A DNA stretch of 64,000 nt from Lacrimispora amygdalina (GCF_003432035.1 NZ_QOHO01000030.1:62001-126000), one strand, 5' to 3'. Counted from the first letter of the stretch, positions 1-9,095 are shown. Notes: generated by a model from the letters alone, not told the origin. Program-made: numbers and translations.

Positions 1-1305
1 ATAAATAAAGATCAGTGTAATAACCACATAAGATGCCGTCAGGATATCGGTAAATGCCCATAAAACATCGGCTTTTATATTATAAAAGATCAGGCACGGA
101 ATCAGATAGTAAACCATATAAACCGGCATGGCAAGTTTATTAAGCCTTGTATCTCCCAGTGCATAGTTTACTGATTTTTCGCAGGCATAATACATTCCGA
201 TAATGGTTGTCCAGGCGAAAACAGCGATTGCCAGAGAAATCATCACCCCTCCGCCGCTTCCGTACGCCTGCTTAAAAGCAATGGTGGTAAGGGCTCCGGA
301 GGTGGCATCTGCCGTAATATAGGAATCTGTGGAAAGTATGGAAAATGCAGTGATGCTGCAGATCACAATGGTATCCAGAAAGATCTCTCCCCAGCCCCAG
401 GAAGACTGTCTCACCGGATGGTCGGTCTTTGCAGAGGCATGAGCGATAATCCCGTAACCGGTTCCTGCATCATTGGAATAAAGCCCTCTCGCCACACCGT
501 ACTGAATGGCATCCCGGACAGTCGCTCCGGCAAATCCCCCTGCTGCTGCAGTGGGAGTAAAGGCTGAACGAAAGATCAGCAGAATGATTTCAGGAACCCT
601 CTGGTAATTTAAAATGACAATGCCGATACCAGCCATAACATAAAAAACAGCCATAACAGGAATTACCTTTTCCATAAAAAGGGATATCCTCTTTAAACCT
701 CCGGCAATCGTGACAAAGCAGGTGATGCCAATGAGTAAAACAGTGATCCAGGGGGCGATTCCCAGCCCTTCCTTCATGGAGCTTGTGACGGCCTCCGTCT
801 GGACACAGCAGGTCCATGGTCCGAATACCAGACAGAATACGGCTAATATGACAGCTCCCTTATTCCAGCCAAATGCATTCTTCATAACGAAGGAACGGTC
901 GCAGACATATTCATCCATGGATTTCTCATATTTCTGTCGGTACCGCTGACCGATTATGATTTCACTCGCCTTTATGGACATTCCAAAAAAGGCAGAAACC
1001 CACATCCAGAACAGCGCTCCCGGACCGCCGCTGACAATGGCAGTTGCCACACCGCTGATATTGCCTGTACCGATGGTGTTGGCAAGTGCCGTACATGCGG
1101 CCGCAAAGCCGGATACTGTCCCCTCCCCCTCTGATTTGTGAAACATCTTTCCGTAAGTGTTTTTAAAATGAAAAAGCACTTTTCTCTGGTAAATGAAACG
1201 GAAACGAACCGTTAAATAGATCCCGGTGCCCACCAGGATAAGAATCATTGGCAGTCCCCAGATCAGATCATCCAGCCGGTATAAAAAATCTGACAGTGGC
1301 TTCAT
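1..1305 (-). CDS. Sodium:alanine/glycine symporter, AGCS family (3' end beyond window)
   Basis: Membrane carrier that imports alanine or glycine with sodium. My translation from the ATG at 1303-1305 is open through all 435 codons to the window edge, so the C-terminus is missing (the family usually has about 450-490 residues). It starts MKPLSDFLYRLDDLIWGLP. It then carries the family hallmark near residues 65-95 (ALANTIGTGNISGVATAI), NDAGTGYGIIAHAS in the middle, and many hydrophobic helices. It is the last visible gene on this strand. A terminator-like hairpin between it and the upstream amidase suggests its own promoter. The substrate (Ala or Gly) cannot be read from sequence. Confidence 0.93.
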   Translation of the reverse strand, partial: MKPLSDFLYRLDDLIWGLPMILILVGTGIYLTVRFRFIYQRKVLFHFKNTYGKMFHKSEGEGTVSGFAAACTALANTIGTGNISGVATAIVSGGPGALFWMWVSAFFGMSIKASEIIIGQRYRQKYEKSMDEYVCDRSFVMKNAFGWNKGAVILAVFCLVFGPWTCCVQTEAVTSSMKEGLGIAPWITVLLIGITCFVTIAGGLKRISLFMEKVIPVMAVFYVMAGIGIVILNYQRVPEIILLIFRSAFTPTAAAGGFAGATVRDAIQYGVARGLYSNDAGTGYGIIAHASAKTDHPVRQSSWGWGEIFLDTIVICSITAFSILSTDSYITADATSGALTTIAFKQAYGSGGGVMISLAIAVFAWTTIIGMYYACEKSVNYALGDTRLNKLAMPVYMVYYLIPCLIFYNIKADVLWAFTDILTASYVVITLIFIY

Positions 1306-1420
1306 GCTGATGGATCCTCTCTTATCTTTTGTTTATTTTTCATTCCTTGCTAATAGATATTATAAGTCACAGGCTGCAGATTCAGCAACCTGTTTTGTAT
1401 TTTCTCAGGATTTTGCACAC

Positions 1421-1460
1421 AAAAAATGCTTTCTTTGAAGTTTTTACCTCAAAGAAAGCA
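1421..1460 (-). terminator. Rho-independent terminator after the amidase
   Basis: Perfect 12-bp inverted repeat (TGCTTTCTTTGA at 1427-1438 with TCAAAGAAAGCA at 1449-1460) followed on the minus strand by six T residues (1426-1421). It lies 22 bases after the amidase stop and separates it from the AGCS symporter. Confidence 0.85.
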
Positions 1461-1481
1461 CAATTCACCGGCAGTTTAACT

Positions 1482-2051
1482 TTAAGCAAAACCAAAGTAC
1501 CGGAGAAGTCCCAGATAAATTCCGTAAGCGAATCCATACTGGTCATTACGCAGTTTTTCCGCATCGGAATAATTGCTTAAATATCCCAGTTCTACCAAGT
1601 TGGCAGGCATATCCGCATTCCTGAGCACATATAAGGAAGGGTTTTCCCGGATTCCATTGTTCCTGGTTCCAACCATATCATTAATTCCGCCCATGATCTG
1701 TTCCGCCAGCCACTGCGCCTGGGTGAAATACTGATAAATGTATACTTCCGTTCCATTAATCTCAGGATTAGGATTTAAATTACAGTGTATGCTGATAAAA
1801 TAATTTGCCGGCCACTGGTTCGCCATGGCAACTCTGGCCGCCAGGCTGGTGGTATTGTTGGTACCCAGAACCGTATCCGGCTCTGGTCTTGAGACTCTTG
1901 CCTCAAACCGCGGATCACTGTTTAAGAGGTTTCGAAGATAAAGTCCTACCTGAAAATTAATTTCTGATTCCTGTAATCCATTGGCCTCTGCACCGCTGTT
2001 AAAATATCCGCTGGGATTATGACCCTGATCAATAAATATTTTAATTGCCAT
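1482..2051 (-). CDS. N-acetylmuramoyl-L-alanine amidase (Amidase_3 family)
   Basis: Zinc amidase predicted to cut the bond between N-acetylmuramic acid and L-alanine in peptidoglycan. The family's metal and catalytic residues are visible in order: H in DQGHN near the N-terminus, E in GLQESEIN, H in SIHCNLN, and E in VELGYLSN. The protein is 189 residues, essentially a single catalytic domain without signal peptide, cell-wall-binding repeats or anchor. How it reaches the wall is therefore unclear; action on lysis or inside a sporulating cell is possible. I start at the ATG at 2051, preceded by AGGAAAGGA; an in-frame start eight codons upstream lacks a comparable site. Zinc amidase family assignment is firm, role is not. 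Confidence 0.9.
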   Translation of the reverse strand: MAIKIFIDQGHNPSGYFNSGAEANGLQESEINFQVGLYLRNLLNSDPRFEARVSRPEPDTVLGTNNTTSLAARVAMANQWPANYFISIHCNLNPNPEINGTEVYIYQYFTQAQWLAEQIMGGINDMVGTRNNGIRENPSLYVLRNADMPANLVELGYLSNYSDAEKLRNDQYGFAYGIYLGLLRYFGFA

Positions 2052-2147
2052 TTCGCATTTCCTTTCCTGCTTCACTATAATAAATATATTCCCAGTTCCG
2101 GTAAATGCTACATAATTTGGACTTTTTTGTATATTTTTGAATATATT

Positions 2148-3002
2148 TTATTGATCCGGGCGTGTATAAAGCACCCTTTCTCCATGCCTTCCCAGCCAGT
2201 ATGGCAAGCCTGGATATTTAGCAGTTATATAATCCTCAAAACGGTCAGGATCTTCCTGATTACCGGAAAACATCTCATAATGGCCGGGAACTGCAAGGCC
2301 CGGTTTTATTGCACCGGCCAGATCCACCGCCTCCTGATAAGTCATATTCCCAATGATATTGGAGCGGTAGCGCTCCCCATCCCTTCCATTAATGGGAAGA
2401 AACATCACATCCATATCTCCAAAACTTCTTAATTTGCTGTAAAGCCCCTCATAAATGCAGGTATCTCCCGAATGGTACAGCCTTACTCCCATTCCTTCCA
2501 GCACCACTCCTGTGTAAGGGTATTGGCCGGTAACCGGATCCTGATCCAGAAACTCGTGGGCAGAGGCAGTCCCTGTTGCCTGTATTCCACGTTTGAGAAT
2601 CAGGGTTTTTCCATCATTAAGTCCCAGAAAGCGGCTCTCATCAATCTGCAGCTCCGTACCTAGGGAAGGAATCAGCTTTTCAGGCACAAGAAAGGTGGCT
2701 TTTTGTGAACTGAGGGAAAGCTGATGCCAGACGTTGCGGTCAATGTGGTCAGAATGGTCATGAGTTCCGATTATGTAATCTGCGTTGGTTATTTCTCCCG
2801 GATCAAATAGCGGCGCAATTCGTCTGTCAGGACGTTCTGAGAGAAATGCATCAATATAGAATGTGACAGCACCCAGTTTCACCGCATATCCCAGCTGCCC
2901 CAGCCACCAGAATGCAGCCTGTCCCTTTTCTGGTACTGTCTCATTCATTTCTGCTATTAAGTCCTTCCCGCTTTTCGCGGTTTCCATGTACTGCTGTTTC
3001 AT
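2148..3002 (-). CDS. MBL-fold metallo-hydrolase, UlaG-like
   Basis: Metallo-beta-lactamase-fold hydrolase of 284 residues. The N-terminal FWWLGQLGYAVK and the metal motif GTHDHSDHID (HxHxDH) are typical of the UlaG (L-ascorbate-6-phosphate lactonase) group. Later metal ligands are HSGDT and GHYEMF. No ascorbate PTS or other ula genes are nearby, so the substrate is open; a lactone or phosphodiester is plausible. It is a stand-alone minus-strand gene. The start has a purine-rich GGAAAGGCGG upstream. No signal peptide is seen, so it is cytoplasmic. Confidence 0.85.
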   Translation of the reverse strand: MKQQYMETAKSGKDLIAEMNETVPEKGQAAFWWLGQLGYAVKLGAVTFYIDAFLSERPDRRIAPLFDPGEITNADYIIGTHDHSDHIDRNVWHQLSLSSQKATFLVPEKLIPSLGTELQIDESRFLGLNDGKTLILKRGIQATGTASAHEFLDQDPVTGQYPYTGVVLEGMGVRLYHSGDTCIYEGLYSKLRSFGDMDVMFLPINGRDGERYRSNIIGNMTYQEAVDLAGAIKPGLAVPGHYEMFSGNQEDPDRFEDYITAKYPGLPYWLGRHGERVLYTRPDQ

Positions 3003-3380
3003 ATTAAATCCGCCTTTCCGGTTAAATTTTACTTACAGGATGTATCATATCACAGATTTTTCCAGATGCAATCAGGAATAATGAAAATAAGGATTGTCTC
3101 TTTCTTATGCCGGAAAATACCGGGCTGCATCAGACAGCCCGGCAATGCTATGTGCATGCTGGAGGAAAATTTCCGGCTTTCTTGCAAAAGCCTATGTCAG
3201 CATATTCTTAAACTTTGCTATATTAATAGTTCTGAAATACCTCTCTTATTTTATCTTATGTATTATAGCTTTTCCCCGTGATGAAAAAGGCAGTTTTTTT
3301 ATACTCTTTTTTTCATTATTCTTATCAAGAATGCCATATCTGACGACAAACTAAACAGAAATAATAAAAGGAGACGATAT
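3003..3380. other. Intergenic region between divergent genes
   Basis: About 380 bases without a convincing gene, between the divergent UlaG-like gene and the AIM24-family gene. It holds a perfect 8-bp hairpin (CCGGGCTG at 3120-3127, CAGCCCGG at 3135-3142) without a T run on either side. It also has an AT-rich stretch from about 3210 that should contain the promoter of the downstream gene, and one copy of a short dispersed repeat at 3335-3364. I cannot fix a promoter with confidence. Confidence 0.5.
3335..3364. repeat. Dispersed repeat copy 1
   Basis: The 17-mer CATATCTGACGACAAAC occurs here and again at 28551-28567. In both places it is followed after 3-4 bases by AGAAATAA. No other copy was seen in the window. 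The two sites lie in different kinds of intergenic space, so the function is unknown. Confidence 0.55.
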
Positions 3381-4136
3381 ATGATAACCTACAATAATCT
3401 TTACGACAACGGGAATATGCTTAAAATTGGCGAACGCGGATGTGTGAAAGTGTTTGAACATCAAAAAGATTTAAGTGTGAACTCCGCTTCTGCCATAACT
3501 TCCTACTACGCATCAAAAATGAATATACGCAAAAGACAGGTTCTGATTGAACTCAATGGCAATTCCTTCACTGTCCAGGCTGGTGCCATGCAGTGGACTT
3601 CCGGTTCCGTTTCCATGACTTCCGGAATTAAGGGAGTGGGCGATTTTCTCGGTAAGGCACTTGCTTCCAAAGTGACAAAAGAATCCTCTGCAAAACCGGA
3701 ATTTAAGGGCAGCGGTCTTCTGATGCTGGAGCCAACCTACAAGCATATTCTGCTGGAAGAGATTTCCGACTGGGGAAGCATGGTGCTGGAAGACGGATTA
3801 TTCCTCGCCTGTGATTCCAACATCAAGCAGAATGTGGTTGCCAGAACCACACTGACCTCCGCAGTTGCCGGAAAAGAAGGTTTATTCAATTTATGCCTGA
3901 CCGGACAGGGAATCGCAGTGCTGGAAAGCCCCGTTCCAAGAGAAGAACTGATTGAGTTTGATTTAAAGGACGACGAAGTTAAAATTGACGGAAATATGGC
4001 GATTGCCTGGTCCAACTCCTTAAAATTTACGGTAGAGCGTTCCTCCAAATCCCTGATCGGTTCCGCAGTCTCAGGAGAAGGTCTGGTAAATGTATACCGG
4101 GGTACCGGCAAAATTCTTATGGCACCAGTGGAGTAA
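3381..4136 (+). CDS. AIM24 (DUF124) family protein
   Basis: 251-residue protein resembling the AIM24 family of beta-rich repeat proteins: GNSFTVQAGAMQWTSGSV near residue 55, FKGSGLLMLEPTYKHILL near 110, and the repeated glycine-rich strands ending GEGLVNVYRGTGKILMAPVE. The biochemical role of bacterial AIM24 proteins is not established. It has no signal peptide and no membrane segment. AAAGGAG lies just before the ATG. It stands alone, closed by its own terminator and separated from the two-component system that follows. Confidence 0.85.
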   Translation: MITYNNLYDNGNMLKIGERGCVKVFEHQKDLSVNSASAITSYYASKMNIRKRQVLIELNGNSFTVQAGAMQWTSGSVSMTSGIKGVGDFLGKALASKVTKESSAKPEFKGSGLLMLEPTYKHILLEEISDWGSMVLEDGLFLACDSNIKQNVVARTTLTSAVAGKEGLFNLCLTGQGIAVLESPVPREELIEFDLKDDEVKIDGNMAIAWSNSLKFTVERSSKSLIGSAVSGEGLVNVYRGTGKILMAPVE

Positions 4137-4168
4137 TATCCCGAATCTTTTATATGAATGAAGCAGAA

Positions 4169-4209
4169 ACCGGACATGCCCTGTGATGAATGGCATATCC
4201 GGTTTTTTT
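4169..4209 (+). terminator. Rho-independent terminator after the AIM24-family gene
   Basis: Stem ACCGGACATGCC (4169-4180) pairs with GGCATATCCGGT (4192-4203) with one mismatch, then seven T residues (4203-4209). Confidence 0.88.
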
Positions 4210-4263
4210 CTTTTTGAAATCTAAAAATATTCAAACACAATTACGGAAATAATGTCTCACTAT

Positions 4264-4324
4264 TTCTTAATAATTCTTAATTCAGCCTATATTGCCTTGT
4301 TATTGCGTCTATAAGTGCTATAAT
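4264..4324 (+). promoter_or_regulatory. Promoter of the two-component/dlt-like operon with tandem direct repeats
   Basis: A TATAAT -10 box at 4319-4324 sits 16 bases after TTGTTA (4297-4302). Just upstream, TTCTTAAT occurs at 4264-4271 and again at 4274-4281. A 10-bp period is what tandem OmpR-family response-regulator dimers typically bind. This suggests autoregulation by the regulator encoded 36 bases downstream. The boxes are seen directly; the binding protein is inferred. Confidence 0.6.
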
Positions 4325-4359
4325 TCACATGATCAAAACAATCAAGGAGGCATCTGTCC

Positions 4360-5073
4360 ATGAGTTCCATGCAACAGATTTTAGTGGTGGATGATGACGC
4401 AGATATCAGGGAAGTAATCCGTATACAGCTGGAGAACAAAGGGTATCTCGTTTTGGAGGCCGCTAACGGAAGCGATGCGGTGAATACAGTCAGAAAAAAT
4501 CCCGATATCGACCTGATTATACTGGATATCATGATGCCAGGCATGTCCGGGATTGAGGCATGTGCACAAATCAGAACCTTTCATTCCGCTCCGGTTTTAT
4601 TTTTAACTGCGAAGTCAAAAGAAACCGACAAAAAAGATGCCTATGAAAACGGCGGAGATGATTATCTGGTGAAACCATTTTCCCAGGCAGAGCTTTTTAT
4701 GAAAATACAGTCCCTGTTAAGAAGATATGTTGTCTATAAGGGAAAGGCAGAATCCGGGGTAAATCTCTCGGAAGTTCATGTTCAGGATATCGTTATTGAT
4801 ACTGTAAACCACTGGGTATACCGGGAAAATCAGAAAATAGAGCTGACCGATACGGAATATCTGGTTTTAATGTATCTGGTTAAAAATAAGGGGAACGCAA
4901 AAGATGCCCAGGCTATTTACGAGGGAGTATGGAATGAAAAATTTCTTCCTTCCTCTACCAATACAATCATGGTTCATATTTTAAAGCTGAGAAAGAAACT
5001 GGAACTGGATTTTAACAATCCTTTAATCATCCGCACTGTCTGGGGAAAGGGATATCAGATTGATGAAGGGTAA
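4360..5073 (+). CDS. OmpR/PhoB-family response regulator
   Basis: 237-residue two-component regulator. The receiver domain (about 1-120) has the acidic pair D11/D12, phospho-acceptor D56 (ILDIMMPGMSG), T83 and K105 (LVKPFS). The C-terminal winged helix (about 140-235) has the typical RNTIMVHILKLRKKL-type recognition region and ends VWGKGYQIDEG. AAGGAGG lies nine bases before the chosen ATG. It overlaps the kinase gene and leads a seven-gene run into the dlt-like genes, so it likely controls cell-envelope charge modification in response to envelope stress, as VanR/CprR-like regulators do. The signal is unknown. Confidence 0.95.
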   Translation: MSSMQQILVVDDDADIREVIRIQLENKGYLVLEAANGSDAVNTVRKNPDIDLIILDIMMPGMSGIEACAQIRTFHSAPVLFLTAKSKETDKKDAYENGGDDYLVKPFSQAELFMKIQSLLRRYVVYKGKAESGVNLSEVHVQDIVIDTVNHWVYRENQKIELTDTEYLVLMYLVKNKGNAKDAQAIYEGVWNEKFLPSSTNTIMVHILKLRKKLELDFNNPLIIRTVWGKGYQIDEG

Positions 5074-6394
5074 AATATTTTCATCACTGCGTTATAAGCA
5101 GGTATTTGTACTCCTGTTCGGAGCATTCATAAGCTTCGCCATGTATCTGATTGTAGGAACTGTGGGAGAATACCTGGTTTCAAAGAAACACATGGATGAA
5201 GACTCGGTGCGAAACCGGTTAAACAGCTACCAGAATTCCTTTGAAAATTATGTACGGAAAAACAAGATTTCCGTGAAGGATGTACGGGCTATATCAAGAT
5301 GGGTGAAGAGCCATAAATATGTGTATCTCACCATATATAACGGGGACGAAATTCTTTATGAATCGGGATTCTGGAATGATTCCTACTCTTCCTATGAAAC
5401 GGCTGCAACCATTGTGGACGGCTGTACCCAGCAGGAACGGGATATTACCTTTTCAGACGGCACATTCTCCGTATCCATCATTGATTCTTCCCAGATCAAA
5501 TGGCTTGACTTAGTACTGTACTGTTCCTGGATTATATTCTTTATTATATTTTTCATTATTATAATCCTTTATAACCGAAGGATCATTGACCGCATCGTCC
5601 TTCTGTCAAAAGAAGTGTCACTCATTGAGAAAGGGGACTTAGAGCAGCCCATTTATCATAAAGGAAACGATGAAATCTCACTTTTAGCTAAAAATGCGGA
5701 CAATATGAGGCATTCCATAATCACCAGATATAAAAGTGAAAAAGATGCATGGGAAGCAAACAGCGAGCTAATCACCTCCATGTCCCACGATATCCGCACA
5801 CCATTAACTTCCTTAATCGGATATCTGGAAATTCTGGATTCCAAAGACTACCGTTCAGAGGAACAGCTGGAGAAATACATTAAAAGCTGCAGGGAAAAGT
5901 CCATTCAGCTGAAGGATTTGTCTGATAAGCTGTTTCAGTACTTTCTTGTATTCGGTAAGGATACCATCTTAATGGAGATGGAAATTTTTGATGCAAGAAT
6001 TCTGCTTCAGCAGCTTTTAAGTGAACACGTTTTTAATTTAAACAGCCTTGGTTTTGAAGTACAGACGGAATTTATGGATGAACCATGCACCATTAAAATT
6101 GATATCCAGTATTTGAAACGTCTCTTTGACAACCTGTTTTCCAATGTAAGAAAATACGCCGGTCACGGCTCTCCCGTTGTCGTCAGGGGGGCCAGGGAAG
6201 GGGACTTTTTAATCATCAGCATTACCAATGAAATCCGTACCGATCTGGTCTTTCAGGAAAGCACCAATATCGGACTGAAAACATGCAGAAAAATTGCCGA
6301 GCAGATGGACGGGAATTTTGAAATTCTCACTACGGAAACTCTCTTTACCGCCCGCGCCACATTTCCTATAACATCGGCAGGAAAGGAATCTTAA
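5063..6394 (+). CDS. Membrane sensor histidine kinase
   Basis: 443-residue kinase. TM1 lies at about residues 12-36, followed by an extracellular loop of roughly 115 residues and TM2 near 150-175. A HAMP-like linker comes next, then the HisKA H-box TSMSHDIRTPLTSL with the phospho-His at about residue 242. A HATPase domain with N-box LFDNLFSNVRKYAG follows. The usual DxGxG G1 motif is not visible (ISITNEI instead), while a G2-like GLKTCRKIAEQM is present. That degenerate ATP lid occurs in some peptide-sensing kinases but makes autokinase strength uncertain. The gene overlaps its regulator and is separated from the DltA-like gene by two bases, so they are co-transcribed. An in-frame TTG three bases upstream is the alternative start. 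Confidence 0.92.
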   Translation: MKGKIFSSLRYKQVFVLLFGAFISFAMYLIVGTVGEYLVSKKHMDEDSVRNRLNSYQNSFENYVRKNKISVKDVRAISRWVKSHKYVYLTIYNGDEILYESGFWNDSYSSYETAATIVDGCTQQERDITFSDGTFSVSIIDSSQIKWLDLVLYCSWIIFFIIFFIIIILYNRRIIDRIVLLSKEVSLIEKGDLEQPIYHKGNDEISLLAKNADNMRHSIITRYKSEKDAWEANSELITSMSHDIRTPLTSLIGYLEILDSKDYRSEEQLEKYIKSCREKSIQLKDLSDKLFQYFLVFGKDTILMEMEIFDARILLQQLLSEHVFNLNSLGFEVQTEFMDEPCTIKIDIQYLKRLFDNLFSNVRKYAGHGSPVVVRGAREGDFLIISITNEIRTDLVFQESTNIGLKTCRKIAEQMDGNFEILTTETLFTARATFPITSAGKES

Positions 6395-6396
6395 TC

Positions 6397-7902
6397 ATGA
6401 ATAATATATTAGAATATCTGGAATGTTCTGCAAACGAATTTCCGGACAAAACGGCCATTATTGATCCGGATGACAGCTGCACCTATAAGGAGCTGTATGA
6501 CCGTGCCCGACAGATCGGAAGCTTTTTAACAGAGCATACAAAAGCAGGAAGACCGGTTGTGGTATTCATGGATAAGTGTGTGGAAGCACTGACCTCATTT
6601 ATGGGGATTGTTTATGCAGGCTGTTTTTATACAGTTATAAATCCGGACCAGCCCGCTGCCAGAATCAGCCAGATCCTTGATGTCTTAAAGACAGACTGTA
6701 TTATCTCACTTGGAGATTCTGACGATAAGCTTAAGGAACTTTCTTTTAAAGGAACCATCTTTGACTACCGGAAGCTTCTTTCTTCTCCCATAAACACGGA
6801 CCGTCTGAAAGCTGTCCGGGAAAAGTCCCTGGATATCCAGCCATTGTATTGTAACTTTACTTCCGGTTCTACCGGAGTTCCCAAAGGGGTGCTGGTGAGC
6901 CACCGGTCCGTTATCGACTTTATGGAATATTTCCCGTCCATGTTCGAGATTACGAAGGATGATGTCCTGGGCAATCAGGCTCCTCTGGATTTTGATGTAT
7001 CGGTAAAAGACATCTATTCTGCCTTTAAAACCGGTGCATCCATTGTTCTCATACCGAAAAAATATTTTTCCATTCCCACCATGCTTTTGGACTGTCTTTG
7101 CAGCTATCAGGTGACCACACTGATCTGGGCTGTTTCGGCGCTGTGCATGGTCACTCAGCTGAGGGGATTTACTTATAAAGTACCAGACCGCGTCAATAAG
7201 GTTTTATTCAGCGGGGAAGCCATGCCGGCAAGCCATCTGGCGCTCTGGCAGAAGAACCTTCCCCATGCGAAGTTTGTAAATCTTTACGGTCCCACAGAGA
7301 TTACCTGCAACTGTACCTATTACCCGGTTTTAAGAGTATTCGAACCGGAAGAAAAAATTCCCATTGGAAAACCATTTCCCAATGAAAACGTATTTCTTCT
7401 TGGAACCGGTGACAAGCTCATCTCAGCCGAAGGGGAAACCGGAGAAATCTGCGTATCAGGTACCGCTCTCGCCCTTGGATATTATAACAATCCGGAGCAG
7501 ACAAAAAAGGCGTTTGTTCAAAATCCGTTAAATAATCTCTATCCTGAGACCATTTACCGGACCGGAGACCTTGCTTTTTATAACAGCCGGAGAGAATTGT
7601 GTTTCGCTGGGCGCAGGGATTTTCAGATTAAACACATGGGACACCGGATTGAACTGGAAGAGATCGAGCTGATCTTAAACAGTTATCCGGAAATTGACCG
7701 GGCCTGCTGTGCGTTTGACAGTGTAAAAAACCGCCTTGCTGCATTTTACAGCGGGGATTTAGATAAAAAGGAACTGCTTAAGCGTATGCGGGAGACGCTG
7801 CCGTCTTACATGATTCCCAGCCTTTGCATTCCTGTACTTCACATCCCCGTTACTGCAAACGGTAAGATGGACAGAAAAAAATTATTGGAGATGTGTCTAT
7901 GA
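6397..7902 (+). CDS. dltA: DltA-like amino-acid:carrier-protein ligase (adenylation enzyme)
   Basis: 501-residue stand-alone adenylation enzyme. In characterised dlt operons DltA activates D-alanine and loads it onto DltC. Adenylation motifs are present: the A3 loop FTSGSTGVPKG, NLYGPTE (A5), YRTGD (A7), GRRDFQIKHMGHRIELEEIE (A8) and NGKMDRKK (A10, catalytic Lys). The residue before the GE of A4 is Ser272 (VLFSGEAMP). From memory, Bacillus DltA has Cys here (Cys269 in B. cereus), reported to matter for D-Ala selection. The substrate may therefore differ from D-Ala. The ribosome binding site AAAGGA lies inside the kinase gene's end, and the next gene overlaps its stop by four bases. Family call is firm, substrate is not. 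Confidence 0.88.
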   Translation: MNNILEYLECSANEFPDKTAIIDPDDSCTYKELYDRARQIGSFLTEHTKAGRPVVVFMDKCVEALTSFMGIVYAGCFYTVINPDQPAARISQILDVLKTDCIISLGDSDDKLKELSFKGTIFDYRKLLSSPINTDRLKAVREKSLDIQPLYCNFTSGSTGVPKGVLVSHRSVIDFMEYFPSMFEITKDDVLGNQAPLDFDVSVKDIYSAFKTGASIVLIPKKYFSIPTMLLDCLCSYQVTTLIWAVSALCMVTQLRGFTYKVPDRVNKVLFSGEAMPASHLALWQKNLPHAKFVNLYGPTEITCNCTYYPVLRVFEPEEKIPIGKPFPNENVFLLGTGDKLISAEGETGEICVSGTALALGYYNNPEQTKKAFVQNPLNNLYPETIYRTGDLAFYNSRRELCFAGRRDFQIKHMGHRIELEEIELILNSYPEIDRACCAFDSVKNRLAAFYSGDLDKKELLKRMRETLPSYMIPSLCIPVLHIPVTANGKMDRKKLLEMCL

Positions 7903-9095
7903 AACAAGAATTGAACGATATAAAAATGAAAACTGCATTTGAAACATATCAAACACCATTCTATCTTTTTGATACAGACATTCTGACCAGCCGGATCGCG
8001 GACATACGGTCAGCGCTTCCGCCGCGAACACAATTGTGCTTTGCCATGAAAGCCAATCCCTTTTTAGTAAAGGACATGGAGAAGCATGTGGATTATTTTG
8101 AGGTATGCTCACCGGGAGAATTTCACATCTGTGAAAGAGCGGGAATTGATAAAAAACGGATTGTGATGTCAGGCGTACATAAGAAACAGGAAGATATGGA
8201 GTACGCCATTACCAGATATTCAGACAGCATTATTTTTACCGTGGAATCTTTTGAGCACTGGAAGATCCTTACCTCCTGTGCTATTAGAGAAAAAAGAAAT
8301 ATCCGGGTCCTTTTGCGCCTTACCAGCGGAAACCAGTTTGGAATGGATGAACCGTCCATACGCAGGATCATCTCCGGGGGGCCTTATGAATATGTAGAAA
8401 TCTCAGGCATCCAGTACTTTTCCGGCACCCAGAAAAAATCAGGAGCGAAACTTGAGGGCGAACTTAAGATGCTGGACCAGCTTTGCGCTGATTTACAAAA
8501 GCAGTATCAGTTTACGGTTCAAAAGCTGGAATACGGTCCGGGGCTTCCGGTGTGTTATTTTGAAGGAGAAACGGATGAGGAAGAGGCTATGCTTCTTGCC
8601 CTGTCAAGTGCCATTGAAAGTCTGACCTTCAAAGGACAGGTGACACTTGAAATGGGGCGATTTATCGCTGCATCCTGCGGATTTTATGCAACAAGCGTGG
8701 TAGACTTAAAAACCAACAATGGCCAGTCTTACTGTATCGTTGACGGAGGCATACACCAGCTGAACTATTATGGTCAGATGCTGGCTATGAAAAAGCCATT
8801 TATTACCCATTACGGAAGGCAGGACGGGGAAGCCGCAGAGTGGACCGTATGTGGTTCTCTCTGCACTTCCAGTGATGTTCTGGTAAGGCAGTATCCGTTT
8901 CATGCTTTGGAACAGGGCGACAGGCTTGTATTTCAGAAGACAGGTGCTTACTCTGTCACAGAAGGGATGGCGATGTTTTTAAGCCGTGATCTTCCTTTGG
9001 TACTTCTATATTCAGAAAATGAGCAGTACCGGGTTGCAAGACCGGCTCTTGCAACAGACCAGTTTCATTTTTTCACTCAGAAAGGAGATAAATAA
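7899..9095 (+). CDS. Fold-III PLP enzyme, LysA/Orn-DAP decarboxylase-like, embedded in dlt-like operon
   Basis: 398-residue alanine-racemase-fold PLP enzyme. The PLP lysine is K51 in CFAMKANP. The substrate-side loop reads GIQYFSGTQ where diaminopimelate decarboxylase has HxGSQ. EYGPGLP, LEMGRF and the cross-dimer Cys motif CGSLCTSSDVL follow. The changed loop resembles decarboxylases of secondary metabolism, such as BtrK-type enzymes that act on carrier-protein-bound amino acids, more than housekeeping LysA. It overlaps the DltA-like gene (ATGA) and is one base from the carrier-protein gene, so translation is coupled. It could decarboxylate or racemise the amino acid, free or loaded on the carrier. 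Neither reaction can be chosen from sequence alone. GGAG precedes the ATG at 7899; an upstream GTG at 7893 is less likely. Confidence 0.85.
   Translation: MKQELNDIKMKTAFETYQTPFYLFDTDILTSRIADIRSALPPRTQLCFAMKANPFLVKDMEKHVDYFEVCSPGEFHICERAGIDKKRIVMSGVHKKQEDMEYAITRYSDSIIFTVESFEHWKILTSCAIREKRNIRVLLRLTSGNQFGMDEPSIRRIISGGPYEYVEISGIQYFSGTQKKSGAKLEGELKMLDQLCADLQKQYQFTVQKLEYGPGLPVCYFEGETDEEEAMLLALSSAIESLTFKGQVTLEMGRFIAASCGFYATSVVDLKTNNGQSYCIVDGGIHQLNYYGQMLAMKKPFITHYGRQDGEAAEWTVCGSLCTSSDVLVRQYPFHALEQGDRLVFQKTGAYSVTEGMAMFLSRDLPLVLLYSENEQYRVARPALATDQFHFFTQKGDK

Noticed and set aside
3120-3142. Terminator of the UlaG-like or AIM24 gene
   Set aside because: The hairpin is perfect but lies upstream of both genes' starts and has no T run on either strand.
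7899-9095. Housekeeping diaminopimelate decarboxylase (lysA)
   Set aside because: The usual HxGSQ loop is FSGTQ, no dap genes are nearby, and the gene is translationally coupled inside the dlt-like operon.
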